This document shows, piece by piece, positions 36,200 to 46,980 of a DNA stretch of 64,000 nt. This DNA is from Prosopocoilus inquinatus. Taxonomy: Eukaryota > Arthropoda > Insecta > Coleoptera > Lucanidae. The position numbers and the translations under genes were made by a program. Numbering within the stretch: position 1 is the first letter of the stretch; each line of letters opens with the position of its first letter. Under the pieces are notes generated by a model that saw only the letters and a list, made by a program, of their open reading frames with translations, did no database searches and was not told the origin of the DNA. The stretch lies in NCBI GenBank assembly GCA_036172665.1, contig CM069878.1:22867501-22931500 (forward strand), written 5' to 3'.

Positions 36200-36800
36200 A
36201 AAGTTGCCCTCGACTGCCGTCCATTGTTAACCCGCAGTTTTTATACGCAACTTTGGTGCATTGCCGTCATTCGTAATAAACCCTGTCTTGATGTAATCGC
36301 TTGCCCCAGTTGCCGCGATTCTGCCGATGTTTTATTATGAAATATGAAGCGTGTTATACCGGGTTACCTCACTTTATTGTTATTACATTCCGACACTGTT
36401 GAAATTTCCCACGATTTCACAAGCCCGTGCCTTAATAATTTCTTTTTATTATTTATGAAAAACTCCCATCGTGACACTATTCAAATTTTATTTGGATGGA
36501 TGAAAATTCACACCTTCTGTAAACTCACTTTTCATTCTGTTTTGTGCGCACATTTGGACGCAGTAAAAATGAAAAATAACAAAAATCAAACCTGGATGGC
36601 AAATGTCATCCGCGCGGCCAAGGTCGTGAGGTCAGTCCATGTAACCATCAAAGGGTTAAACTTGATCATAAAAAAATGAATGATTCGAGGAATAAAAGAG
36701 AAGCAATGCTAATTTATTTATACTTGTCTGAAAAAAAATTAATACAAGACAAAAATAATTAGATGAAACCTACATAATCTAAGTGAAGATGTACAACAGT
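36200..36800. other. Intergenic DNA downstream of gene 3
   Basis: A 111-codon open frame at 36344-36679 (plus) is not recognised and has no supporting features. Confidence 0.35.
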
Positions 36801-36802
36801 TT

Positions 36803-36808
36803 TTTATT
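36803..36808 (-). terminator. Poly(A) signal of gene 3
   Basis: AATAAA on the minus strand about 27 nt beyond the gene 3 stop codon. Confidence 0.5.
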
Positions 36809-36834
36809 ATTTCAAGCGATTTATAAGAAAAACT

Positions 36835-38416
36835 TTATATATGGGGTTTCAGCTTCTCATTTTCTTTGTAGATTTGAACCTCCAACATTTGTTTTATAGC
36901 TTCCTTCAATTGATTGAGGCTCTTCATATCGTCAGACGTCAAGTCGTAAAAATATTTTTTCTCTGATTTGTCTTGAAAATAAACTTGCAATGTTTTTCGT
37001 TTTTCTTGGTAGTTTAGTCCCAACTTCGTAGTAATAATGTGACCTTCATAATGATTTATAGTTTGGGCGTTGCCTGAGCGCTAAAGAGGAAATAAAACAA
37101 GTATCTTTAATATTTCCAACAAACTAAGATTCGCGTATTCATTGTTCAAAAATGAAACTTTCGTAAATAAATTGCATAACAAATGTTCTTAGAGAATATT
37201 TTATATGCGAATTTTTATGGACACTGTAGAATATGATTTTGAAGAAGATAGTAATGCAATAACATACTGTTAATTTCAGGAAAGAATACACGCACTCGCT
37301 TATTTCAGGTGGTTACAGTATGTTAGTTAACACTATTATTAATTTAACATTTGAACTTGATTTAATGATGCATTTCTGATACATAAAAGTTCGCATAGTG
37401 TTAACGTAGTCCAATCACCTGAAATAAATTACTTCCGTATATGACGTGCATGTATTCTTTCCTGAATTGAACTATACTTGACTTACTCCTTCAGTAAAGA
37501 CCAACGCTTTCTCAAATAAGTATACTTCGCCTGAGTAGTACGCAGAAGCCGATTCGGGTTTTATTTTAAAAATACCTGATGTTATTAAGGAACCTAATGC
37601 TTCGATATAAATCTAGAAACCAAATTAATGGTATTAAAAGTAAATATAACATTTGCCGCAAATAGAAATATTAAGCAATAGATTAGATAGATAGATAGAT
37701 AGATTTCTTTTAATGAGTACATACATTTGCCCCGACGATGTGGCACATGTTGTTCGCTTTACTTAAAATTTCATTGACCATTTTCTGAACTTTCTCAATT
37801 TTGACTACTTCTTGCCTTTGCCCAGATTTCAAACTGATCTTCTTGGCCTTTTCCAGATAAGTTTCATAATGTATTAGACGCGATTTGGTTACTATGATAT
37901 CAATCATCGGAGACACCTATTTAAAAATATCTTGTAACTAAATAGCTACTTGACGATAGTATTAATACCTGGCGATCGTTCTTGAAATTATTTATTAAAT
38001 AACTGTTACTTTTTAAAGTGATGTCTTCATTGTAAAGAAGGAAATGTTCCTCCTGAAAATTAAAATCCTGTAGTAATTTGACAGCACACGAGTAACCAAA
38101 TTACGCTTACGTAATTCGAAAAGCAATCCATTACTTCGTTTACATCAGAATCATTAACGCAGTTCAACAAATCTTTGTAAAATAATTTCTGGTTCTTGTA
38201 AATATTTTCAGTTTCACCTTTAATATGTCTGTCCTCAGAAAGATATTTACTATTACTTATAAGAGGAAAGACTTCCTGCAATATAATTTTCTTTTTCTTG
38301 CTCATAATACTAAAACATTTTATAACCTCACTCACTCTAATTAATAATTCCAATTCCTTAATGTAAGCCTCTTCTGATACCACTAATTCAGCCACTATAA
38401 ATCTGTAAGCAACCAT
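36835..38416 (-). CDS. Divergent DH-PH protein, cluster gene 3 (297 aa)
   Basis: Exons: 38416-38336, 38275-38111, 38052-37969, 37916-37725, 37612-37487, 37080-36835; sum 894 nt, in frame, all GT-AG. The DH-like part starts at once (RFIVAELVVSEEAYIKELEL), with the conserved Glu of CR1. Where genes 1-2 have YLLxPIQRLGRYI, this protein has MIDIIVTKSRLIHYETYLEK, so the core signature is gone. The exon equivalent to 345 nt in gene 1 is split in two (192 + 126). The PH-like part (ITSGIFKIKPES, EVYLFEKALVF) ends KEAIKQMLEVQIYKENEKLK and lacks the usual Trp. An acceptor (GCTTACAG) lies 14 nt after the chosen ATG, so an upstream exon could replace the first 5 residues. Exchange activity is doubtful; a scaffold role is possible. 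An intron holds a MITE. Confidence 0.75.
37272..37467. mobile_element. Foldback MITE in a gene 3 intron
   Basis: The left arm AATTTCAGGAAAGAATACAC plus GCAC and ATTTCAGGTGGTT is mirrored at the right by AATCACCTGAAATAAATTAC and GTATTCTTTCCTGAATT. Length about 196 bp. It lies between the exons at 37487 and 37080, so the gene's splicing must tolerate it. Confidence 0.65.
37687..37705. repeat. (GATA)n microsatellite
   Basis: Four to five GATA/TAGA units beside the donor of the exon ending at 37725. Confidence 0.7.
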
Positions 38417-38679
38417 TTTTTTATTATGTGTTATTAAAATACATAAATAAATAAATCCAATGTGATTTTTAACAATCTGAGTATGCATAGCATATGCATC
38501 CATGATTGATTAATCCACTGTTGAAATATTCAGCGATGTGTCATTTCATTTCATCGCACAAATTTAAACAAAATTGGAACTTCATGTCTCCGAATTGGAT
38601 AAAACTAAATTTATTTGCTTTATAAATAAAAAATTTAACCCGTATTTCTTGTTGATCTCTTTATTAACTGTTTTGGCAA

Positions 38680-38745
38680 ACATGGAGCGATTTTTTTCAT
38701 TCCTGACGAAGCTATTAGTCAATAGCGAAACGTTGAGTGTTTTCC
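38680..38745 (+). ncRNA. Hammerhead-like motif (family F4, weak)
   Basis: CUGACGA (38703-38709) is followed by the 6-bp hairpin GCUAUU-AGUC-AAUAGC (38711-38726), then GAAAC (38727-38731). CAUUC before the core pairs with GAGUG after it (38735-38739). An extra A at 38710 would bulge stem II, and stem III would be one or two pairs, so activity is uncertain. The downstream tail resembles sequence near 12070. Confidence 0.35.
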
Positions 38746-38933
38746 CTTCATAATTTTGTCCGTTTCAAGTTAAAAAAATAAACTTTTACTTACAATTTTC
38801 GTCGGACAAGAATCAACTTCATTTTCTGACAATATTTATGATATATATCAGAGTGAAACGATCTTCGGCTCATTTTGAAGGTTATAATATAAACTTCAAT
38901 TATACGTAAAATAGAAAACAATTTCTGAAATAT

Positions 38934-39204
38934 TTTTTTATCTGTGGTGTTTTGCCCAACGACGTCCTAAGTGATAGACCTATCAGGATCTCAGGAGCGG
39001 GAGTATATTTTTGTGTGTGTTTAGTGTTCCATGGCTTTGTTACTTCCAAACTTCTTCGCCGTTAAAGCGGAAGTAGTGTCGAATTGTAGCCCTAACCCTG
39101 AAGGGTACCTGATGTGAGTAACGACCACCCCCGAGAAGTATCTCAAGCGGGGTGCGAACCTACGACCTTACGATTGCAAGACCGGTCCCTTACCACTTGG
39201 ACCA
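38934..39204 (-). mobile_element. tRNA-derived SINE, copy 1
   Basis: Read on the minus strand it starts with an A-box-like TGGTCCAAGTGGTAAGG and has a B-box-like GGTTCGCACCC near 39150. The body shares most of its sequence with 48063-48280 (CTTCGCCGTTAAAG, CTCAGGAGC). The 3' end is GGGCAAAACACCACAG plus an A-run. Internal Pol III boxes with an A-rich 3' end define a SINE. No coding capacity. Confidence 0.75.
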
Positions 39205-39479
39205 TTTATAATTTTTATTGGGCATTAAAACGTATAAACAGATTTTCAAAGGGAGTGACTTGCTTAAAAATAATCAAAAAAATTTCAAACCTAGAGAAAA
39301 TCAGAATGGAGTTCGTAATAGTTTCTGAAAAATTATATAATTTATTTACTCTCCGAATCTCTCCGCGATTCGGCTAACATAGGCAACCAACAGCAACCAA
39401 CAACACAGAACAAGCCTTTTAAACCGAACTTACGTGAAATAAGTTTTTAAGGTACTTCATATTCGAATTCCATTTTGAA

Positions 39480-39840
39480 ACCAATGCAGTTAAATTTAAA
39501 TCATTTCAGACAACTAACTATATTTTCCACATTACAAAGTACGTCTCTGATCTACAGTGTATCCTCGGATTGTATTCGCGTTACGTATGATGAACCAAAA
39601 ATGTTTTTATTCGAATTTCATATTTTGCAGTTCAAGTTTGCCTGTCGCAGTTTGAATTTGTGTCAAATTTTACGTTGATGCTCTTCTAGATGGCGAAATT
39701 AACGCAAGAAGAAATAAATCTTTGTAGGTACAGAGGTCTTGCTTTTGAATTTAGGAAAAAAGATTAGTAAGATAAAATATTTCCCATTTATAATTTCCCA
39801 TTTAAATTAGGAAGATATGCCAAGTTTCAACGTTTTTGGA
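39480..39840 (+). mobile_element. Dispersed repeat family M2, copy 1
   Basis: Starts near TACAGTGTATCCTCGGATTG and carries TTTCATATTTTGCAGTTCAA and GGCGAAATTAACGCAAGAAG. Related copies lie at 42300-42575 (minus), 53345-53540 (plus) and 55250-55480 (minus). One end is ACACTGTA-like. No coding frame persists, so it is a non-autonomous DNA element by appearance. Confidence 0.6.
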
Positions 39841-39984
39841 AAAAAAATCTAATTACTGAAAATATTAATTAAAAGTAAAAAGTACGAATATTTAATGCTT
39901 GTCCGCCGTAAAATCAAAATAACAAACCAGTAAAAACCCGAGAAGTTTATGCGGCACGCAATAACCACTACAGCTCTGGTCGAC

Positions 39985-40592
39985 TGGATAAAATGGGTGT
40001 CTCATAACCAGCGGAGGAAAGAGTAGCTAGGGCAGATCAAGTTAAAATTTTTTTCTCAATAAAGTTTTGGTAAAAACTCAATAACTAAAAAGTTACAAGA
40101 GTTTAAAGTGAAATTACTTAAGAAACAAAAGTTACTACCTGGAGTAATATTGTACGTTTTAAATTCAAGATTGAGGAATTTATGAGTTAATAGAACACTG
40201 CTTTACAATAAACAACTATTTTAAAAAATGTAGTCACGTTAAAGCTGCTGCTATTTCATTTTTTCTTTTAATGCCCAAAAACGGGTTTTCATGTCGTTGT
40301 GCACCGCCCACTAATTAAAAACAAAACTAGGAAACAGATTAATTTAGACATTTTGTGAATAGTGGTTTTGATAAATTTACAGTTTATGTAACAATGAAGT
40401 TAAAGTTTGTGAAATAATTTTTATTATTTAAGAAGCTATAGGTGTAAATTAAAGAAGAAATTAAGAAAGTTAAACTGCCGTAACTTTCTTATTATTGGGT
40501 TTTGGTTAAAAGCGAATTAAGAAAAGAGATTTAATTTGAGGTCCTATAGCTGCCCTTTCAATCTCCGTACGTTGTGAGACACCCCGTATAAA
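39985..40592. mobile_element. Element with GGGTGTCTCA-type ends
   Basis: GGGTGTCTCATAACCAGCGG near 39990 is matched in inverted orientation by CGTTGTGAGACACCCCGTAT near 40570. About 600 bp lie between with no coding frame. Ends of this kind are common in Tc1/mariner-like MITEs. Confidence 0.45.
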
Positions 40593-41680
40593 GTTGTTTA
40601 TGTAACCGACAACCATTAACCGGAAAAAAATATGACTTTTCAAAGAACGGTCACATTAGCATACAGCTCAATTCTTTTCCGAAATTCTCCATAATTTTGT
40701 TTGTTGAAATCGCTCTAATAACATCTGTAATTTTGTTTTTTAATTGGCCTAATTTATTATCAAAATTTTCAGTATAAACTTTTTGCTTCATGTTTCCCCA
40801 AAAATAAAAATCCATAACGATTAAGTTTAAAATTCTTGCATCCCAAATCTACGAATCCATTTTTCTTTAAACAAACTACTTAAATAATTTTTGATTAACA
40901 TAGTCGAGTGTGACACATCCACATCCTTCTTGCTGGAAATAATAATTTTATCTTTTGTCCAAACTTATTTTTTAGTGCTTAGTAATTTTGTCGCCTTCCT
41001 TCACCATTTTCTTCTAATGTGTGCACAAATTTTGGTTTATACCCAATATTTTATTTTGTTTATAAATCCGCTATAAATAAGATTTGCTGATACCAAGTTG
41101 TCTAGCCCTACTTCTTAATGACATTTTGCCATTTTCTTTTACGTGATGGATTGTGATTATAGTTGCTGCATTATCTCGGTATAATTTTTTTGTATTACTT
41201 TTTAATATTAATACTTTCTGTTTTTAAAAATATTTCGTTCATACACTTTATCGTTTTGTCGCTATTTGAAACACCAGGAAATTTTTCTTAAAATTTTCTA
41301 GCTACGCTTCTGTGACTAACTTTCCCAAACACGTGACACCGTACAATAAATATTTTTTACTGGACAGTAAGCATTGCTAGTAATTAAGTTAATTAAGAAA
41401 CTTAGTCCAGATTACTCAGTAATGTCAGTTATGATAAAATGAGATGATATACAGTTGCGATAATTATAATCGATACCATGGCTAAGGGTCACACAATTAT
41501 CAATCAGTCCCGATTTGTTTGATCACTACTGTTGCCTATTTAGATTCGATATTTTGCTCTTATTATTTCTTGATAATCAACAGTAAAAGCAAAAATTTAA
41601 TTTTTTCATTCGAAACTTGGGTACAGCATTACTTGAATGGTCATATTTTATAAGAGTATTTTTTAAACGATAAATAGATG
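40593..41680. other. Intergenic DNA, nothing recognised
   Basis: No supported gene or repeat. Confidence 0.4.
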
Positions 41681-41712
41681 TTAGAAAAATTTTGTGCAAA
41701 TCGTTTTTGATT

Positions 41713-41801
41713 GCAGTGAGAATCTCGAGCAGCCTCTGGACAGCTGTTTCAGCCCTGCTTGGGGCTTCTTCAGCAGAAACGTAGCTCAACATTCGCACTG
41801 C
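41713..41801 (-). ncRNA. Type I hammerhead ribozyme (F1 copy E)
   Basis: Minus-strand core CUGAAGA (41773-41767), stem II AGCCC/GGGCU with loop CAAGCA, GAAAC (41750-41746), stem III ACA-GC-UGU, and cleavage after GUC between 41739 and 41738. Stem I outer pairing GCAGUG with CACUGC and inner UCUG with CAGA are kept. Confidence 0.8.
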
Positions 41802-41969
41802 AGACCAAAAACGACTTGCACAATTTATTTATTAGGAGCAAATCCCGCTTCAATTTGTCTATCCTACTGCAATGTTAGGTCAAAAAGCGATAATAAGATG
41901 TCGCTATTTTATATGTTCATCATTCTTACATCGCATTTGCGAATAAATTGTGCAAGTCGTTTTTGGTCT

Positions 41970-42058
41970 GCAGTGGGAATGTTGAGCTACGTTTCTGCTG
42001 AAGAAGCCCCAAGCAGGGCTGAAACAGCTGTCCAGAGGCTGCTCGAGATTCTCACTGC
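41970..42058 (+). ncRNA. Type I hammerhead ribozyme (F1 copy F)
   Basis: Core CUGAAGA (41998-42004), stem II AGCCC/GGGCU, loop CAAGCA, GAAAC at 42021-42025, stem III ACA-GC-UGU, cleavage after GUC between 42032 and 42033. Stem I runs from GCAGUGGGAA (41970) to its partner ending CACUGC at 42058. Nearly identical to the copy at 61603. Confidence 0.82.
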
Positions 42059-42249
42059 AATCAAAAACGATTTGCACAAAATTTTTCTAAAATCTTTCAT
42101 TATGCTTTGACAGCAAGCATGGCCGCCTTGCATGGGGGACTCATTAGGAGCAAATCCCGCTTCAATTTGTCTATCCTACTGCAATGTTAGGTCAAAAAGC
42201 GATAGTAAGATGTCGCTATTTTATATGTTCATGATAAATAGATGGTATT

Positions 42250-42575
42250 AACGTCTTACGACTAATTTTACTGAAATGTTTTATAGCTAAACTTTTCTTC
42301 CAAAGGTATTGAAGCATATCTCCTTAATTTTAAATGGGAAACATTTTATCTTACAAAAATTTTTCCTAAATTCAAAAGGAAGACCACTTTACCTACACAG
42401 ATTTGTTTATTCTGGCGTTAATTTCGCCACCTTGAACACTATCAACGTCAAATTTGGCACAAATTCACGCCGTGGCAAGTAGAATTGAAGTGTAAAATAT
42501 GAAATCCGAATTCAAACATTTTTGGTCCATTATACGTAATGCAAATACAATCCGGGGACACACTGTATAAAAATC
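42250..42575 (-). mobile_element. Dispersed repeat family M2, copy 2
   Basis: The reverse complement matches copy 1: CCTAAATTCAAAAGGAAGAC, GGCGTTAATTTCGCCACCTT and a terminal GGGGACACACTGTAT. It lies directly beside the F1 palindrome. Confidence 0.6.
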
Positions 42576-43545
42576 TTTCTTTTAAAAATAAAACCTCCTA
42601 AAAGTGGCATTGTTTAGATTGTGAATGCACCTTAAAAAATATTACTTTAGTAGTCCAACTTTCCCACTAAAATGACATAAACGAGAAATGCCTGTGATTT
42701 ATAAACCATCAGAATAACTGTTTGCTTAATAAATTTTATGGGAATGTATGGAAAAAAAAAACTATATTTAATTTATGATTAAATTGGGAACAAAAATTAG
42801 AACTAATGCAAGTTTCATAGGCGTGTGATTTGACGTGAAATGACTCCTATGTATACGTATACTAAGTGCAGCCAGAAAGTGATGGATTTTTTTATTAAAA
42901 ACATAACATGAGTTTTTTTAACTGTGAACATGCAATGTAAATATTTCCACGTTCAGTTCCAGAAAAAACGCATTAATGCATTGGAGCATATGCAAACAAG
43001 CTTCAATAAAGCAAATGTGCTGTTACTGTCAGTTATAAAATGTCATGAATTACGTCTCAAATATTAAAAAAATATTATGAAAGCATTTGATTATCGTTTG
43101 GCATGTTTGTTTAAAACATTGTATGTTCAGGGTTAAAAAAAATCTCATGGTATATGTGCGAATTTCAAAGTCATTTTCTTGGAATTGAACTTGAGGGTTA
43201 ATCATGTAAACGAACAATGAATCCTATTGATGTGGGAAAAAGCATAAGGTGCTTTCTTTCGCTTAAAAGTTTGAATCGAATTTCGAATTGGACCTGAATT
43301 CGTAGTGGTTGTAATAAAACACCTGACTTTAATTTTTTATTGATAGTTCATTTGTAAATAACCATAATTCAATCGAAACAAGTTTTTAAAATAGAGAGAT
43401 TGAAAGAAAAGAATATCTGTTTTTGAATCAAAACACGTTTGGATCATGATTTTTGTGAGCGAAAGAAAGCACCTATAATAGATGCGGTGGTGGATAATGT
43501 CGATTAATGACTGATGTGAGAAACTAAAATAGTAAAATAGTGGTT
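42576..43545. other. Intergenic DNA, nothing recognised
   Basis: No supported gene. A small duplicated phrase about a 'cgaaagaaagcacctat' sequence occurs near 43250 (inverted) and 43459, hinting at another old foldback. Confidence 0.35.
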
Positions 43546-43572
43546 TGAGAAATAATTGAAATTAAACTCAAC

Positions 43573-43648
43573 CACAATAATTTTACATCCGTAGATACGT
43601 ATTTCGGCGGCTAAGCTGCTATCTTCAGTACGCTACCAACTTAAAAGC
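43573..43648 (-). ncRNA. Hammerhead-like motif (family F3, degraded stem II)
   Basis: Minus strand: CUGAAGA (43628-43622), then GAAA (43605-43602), stem III AUA-CG-UAU and C at 43594 as the cleavage residue, followed by UACG which pairs with CGUA before the core. Stem II pairs poorly as it stands (UAGCAGCUUAGCCGCC). The other arm of the foldback has lost the CUGANGA segment altogether. Confidence 0.4.
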
Positions 43649-44396
43649 ACTTAAAAAGATCTAAAAGCAACAAAATCATATTAATAAAATATAAAAAAAT
43701 ATAAAAATATAAAAACTAACAAAAATCTAATCATCCTAAAAAATATATATGTCTAAGTGTAAGTAAATATAAATTAATACGTATATATCTAAAATTAACC
43801 GTCAGAAAAACTTTACAAATAAGATCTAACCAAACAACACGGAAATACGGAAATAAATAGTCCAAAGACCCGAAAAAGTTCTTAGTCTAACGAATAAATA
43901 AGTATAAATTCCCTGTTATTTGATACCTAAAAATTCTGAAAAATAATATATATGTTATGTATAAATTGTCAAAAAGCAACCTACAGATGAGAGCAAATCA
44001 CACACCACATGTTAAGAGCACTTTAGGAAAATTTTATCTAGGAGAATCCTCTCCTTTTCAAATATCCGGTGCAAATGTGCTTAACTGTCTCTAACACCCC
44101 TTTATATATGATTTAGGTAACGACATCTTGCGGATGATTTTTGATATAACAAGTACGACATCTAGCGGCCAATTTTAAACTTAAAATCTAAAAAATAATG
44201 ATAATCATAATAATGATATACATCTAAATTTGAACCGTCAAATAACAACCTACAAATTAGAGTAAATCAAATAATACGGAACTATTAGGTATTATATAAT
44301 AATAAAAACTAATAATAATAAATACTAGGTATTGTTCGATTGTCTGAATTCATTAAATTGTTTTAATTTTTCCGTATAAAAATACTTTCAAAAAAT

Positions 44397-44475
44397 TTTG
44401 TTGCATATCGTTTTTGATTGCAGTGAAAACCTCGAGCAGCCTCTCTACAGCTGTTTGGGGCTTCATCGCTATTCT
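44397..44475 (-). mobile_element. Truncated F1 repeat, copy G
   Basis: On the minus strand the stem I 3' strand is intact (GGCTGCTCGAGGTTTTCACT) but the core is reduced to GATGAAGCCCC joined to AAACAGCTG, so stem II and part of the catalytic core are deleted. Non-functional remnant inside the foldback. Confidence 0.65.
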
Positions 44476-45094
44476 ATCTGTTCAAAAATACTTTCGTAAG
44501 CATTTAATTCCCAATTTGAAACTTCCATAATGAGTTTTAAATTATCCTAAATAATATTGTGTCCTGTATTGTAAATATATTGTGCAACACTTGATTTCTC
44601 AAACCTGACCTTTCGGGTCTCCCAATAAATTCTTAATGGTATTGTTAGTTGAAAAACCTAATCGTTTTTTTTTGACGATTTATACGTAATATATATATTT
44701 TATTTTATTTTCAGGATTTTTACGTATCAAATAACAGGCAATATTTTTCTTATTTACTCGTTAAAATAAGAACTTTTTCGGGTTTTTGGAAAATTTTGTT
44801 TTCCGTATTTCCGTGTTTTTTGGTTAGCTCTTATTTGTAAAGTTTTTCTGACGGTTAATTTTAGATATATATATGTATATTAATTTATATTTACTTACAG
44901 TTAGACATATATATTTTTTAGGATGATTAGATTGTTGTTAAATTTTATATTTTTATGATTTTATTAGGATGATTATGTTGTTTTTAGATCTTTTTAAGTG
45001 CTTTTAAGTTGGTAGCTTAGTTGCCGAAATACGTATCTACGGATATAAAATTATTGTGGGGCAGATTAATTTCAATTACTGATGTGAGAATATA

Positions 45095-46954
45095 TAGGGT
45101 GTGGATAAAGTATGGAACAAAATTCATATTTCTGTTATCTTGGGTTTGATGAAAAAATCCTGAAACAGGTCGATTTTAGTTTTGTCCCATGCACTTTATG
45201 ACATAGTGAATTTTATTCTGTGGCCAGCTGATTGCACCCAGGTGTGACGTCATCAGTTTTTTCTAATAGTAACATCCGGTATAAAAAGTTTGGTATTTTA
45301 CATAACAATTTTTTGGAGAAAAACACTTTCGAATTTAAAAAAATTAAAATTTTATTCCTATGATAAACTAATAAAAAATTATCAACAAATTAGATACGTC
45401 TGAGGTGTACCTCGGATTGTTTTCAATCGAGACATCGAGCAGTTGACATAAGGGAAACAAAAAAACCCTATGCAGGCCTTACCGTTTGTTCCTAGAACCG
45501 AATGATTTTTTAAATTTCCGGTTGATTATGATTTTTACAATTGAAAAACGCAAGTAACTATGGCGTAGACGAAAGTAATGTCAAAGTACTGTCAATTAGC
45601 TTATAACCGTATATCAAGTACTGCACCTGAGTATTCGTTTTGACTAGAACGGAAATTTGGTAGTGTTGAAAGTGAATCACGAAAATGGCTTATTTGAGCG
45701 AACAAGACAGAATTCAAATTCTTATTATGGTTGGCTTTGGTGATAAAATACGTAGCCATGAAGAAGCCTGTCAATTGTTCAATGCAGAAAATGCAAACAG
45801 ACCACCGATTTCGCGATCAACGGTGAGCAAAATTGTGGCAAAATTCGCAGAAACTGGCAGTGTGAAAGACAGACCCAAATAAGGTCGTCCAAGAACTGAA
45901 GAAGGTACTAGGCTGAACATTCTCTTGGAAGTTCAAAACAACCCCCACACTTCAACAAGAAACATTGCCGACGAAGCAACTTTTAAAATAAACGGTCAGG
46001 TGAATTGCCATAATTGTAGATATTGGTCGGGCGAAAATCTTCGATGGGTTCGGGAGGGTCACACCCAAACCCAACAAAAAGTTAATGTGTGGGCGGGAAT
46101 AATAGGAGATCACATTGTGGGACCTGTCTGTCTCGAGGGAAATTTAAACGCTGAAAGATATTTAGATTTTCTAAGATTTGAGCTCGTGCCAGCATTGGTA
46201 ATACTGTTTCCGGACGAAGCCAATCCTGATGCGCCTCATCCCAGAATCTGGTTCCAACAACATGGAGCACCTCCACATTTTGGCCAGCATGTTCGCAGGT
46301 ATCTCGACGAAATTTTCCCAGGGAGATGGATAGGACGAAGGGGAACAATTGACTGGCCTGCCCGCTCACCAGATCTCACCCCACTTGATTTTTTTCTATG
46401 GGGTCATGTGAAATCAAAGGTGTACACAAATAAGCCACATGACTTGGATGACCTGAAAACTCGCATTTACGAGGAAATTCGCAATATTGACCCAGAGACA
46501 ATACGACGTTCCGTAGAAAGTGTGTACGTCCGTCTTGGCCAATGTCAAATGGCCAACGGTGGACAGTTTGAACACCTCCGTTGGTATTTTATCTAATTTG
46601 TTGATAATTTTTGATTAGTATATCATTTCTTGATTAGTTTATCATAGGAATAAAATTTTAATTTTTTTAAATTCGAAAGTGTTTTTCTCCAAAACATTGT
46701 TATGTAAGGTACCAAACTTTTTATACCGTTGTATGCACAATGGAATACCTAACGATAAGGGATAATAAAAGTCTGATGTTACAATTTGAAAAAACTGATG
46801 ACGTCACACCTGGATGCAATCAGATGGTTACAGAATGAAATTCACTGTCATAAAATGCACGGGACAAAACTAAAATCGACCTGTTTCAGGATTTTTTCAT
46901 CAAACCCAAGATAACAGAAATATGAATTTTGTTCCATACTTTATCCACACCCTG
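45095..46954 (+). mobile_element. Rosa-type mariner element with ~300-bp inverted repeats
   Basis: Ends TAGGGTGTGGATAAAGTATG and CATACTTTATCCACACCCTG are flanked by TA (45093-45094, 46955-46956). The inverted repeats extend about 300 bp, to near 45390 and from 46590 (TTTGTTGATAATTTTTGATTAG at the right). The left repeat lacks an insert of about 45 bp present in the right. The right end lies 26 bp from the stop codon of gene 4. Confidence 0.88.
45685..46596 (+). pseudogene. Rosa-like (41-residue spacing) mariner transposase, inactivated
   Basis: The frame opens at ATG 45685 (MAYLSEQDRIQILIMVGFGD) with an HTH (RSTVSKIVAKFAETGSVKD). An in-frame TAA at 45880 interrupts it. NIADEATFKINGQVNCHN shows the first catalytic Asp fused directly to the N-terminal domain, so about 80-100 residues are deleted between. 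The second catalytic Asp is replaced by His (WFQQHGAPPHF); the third is in SPDLTPLDFFLW, with 41 residues between them. This spacing is that of rosa-type mariners. Three separate lesions mean it cannot be active. Confidence 0.85.
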
Positions 46955-46980
46955 TATTAAGAATTAAATAGTGGTAAAAG

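Larger units (their letters stand above)
41681..42235. mobile_element. Hammerhead-bearing repeat F1, copies E (-) and F (+), palindrome
   Basis: Arms 41681-41831 and 41941-42090 are inverted copies, each containing a full ribozyme. The loop (41832-41940) and the right flank (42100-42235) both hold the plus-strand family tail (GGAGCAAATCCCGCTTCAAT, then GTCAAAAAGCGATA). GCGATA phrases at 41887 and 42199 are 312 bp apart, the same period as in copy D. A minus copy and a plus dimer thus appear fused head-to-head. Confidence 0.8.
43570..45060. mobile_element. Large foldback element (1.5 kb) with ribozyme-like ends
   Basis: CCACAATAATTTTACATCCG at the left is mirrored by CGGATATAAAATTATTGTGG at the right. 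Similarity of the arms continues about 430 bp inwards (CACTTAAAAAGATCTAAAA, AACCGTCAGAAAAACTTTAC, ACACGGAAATACGGAAA). The right arm has lost about 17 bp between two TAGC repeats. The centre (44397-44470) holds a truncated F1 repeat. No protein frame is present. Confidence 0.75.

Noticed and set aside
38418..38503. Upstream ATG extension of gene 3 (MDAYAMHTQIV...)
   Set aside because: The added segment is AT-rich, hydrophobic and ends in a typical acceptor (GCTTACAG), so it is more likely intron or leader; the DH-like part starts right after it.
45010..45060. Second F3 hammerhead in the right arm of the 1.5-kb foldback
   Set aside because: The CUGANGA segment is deleted, so no ribozyme can form.
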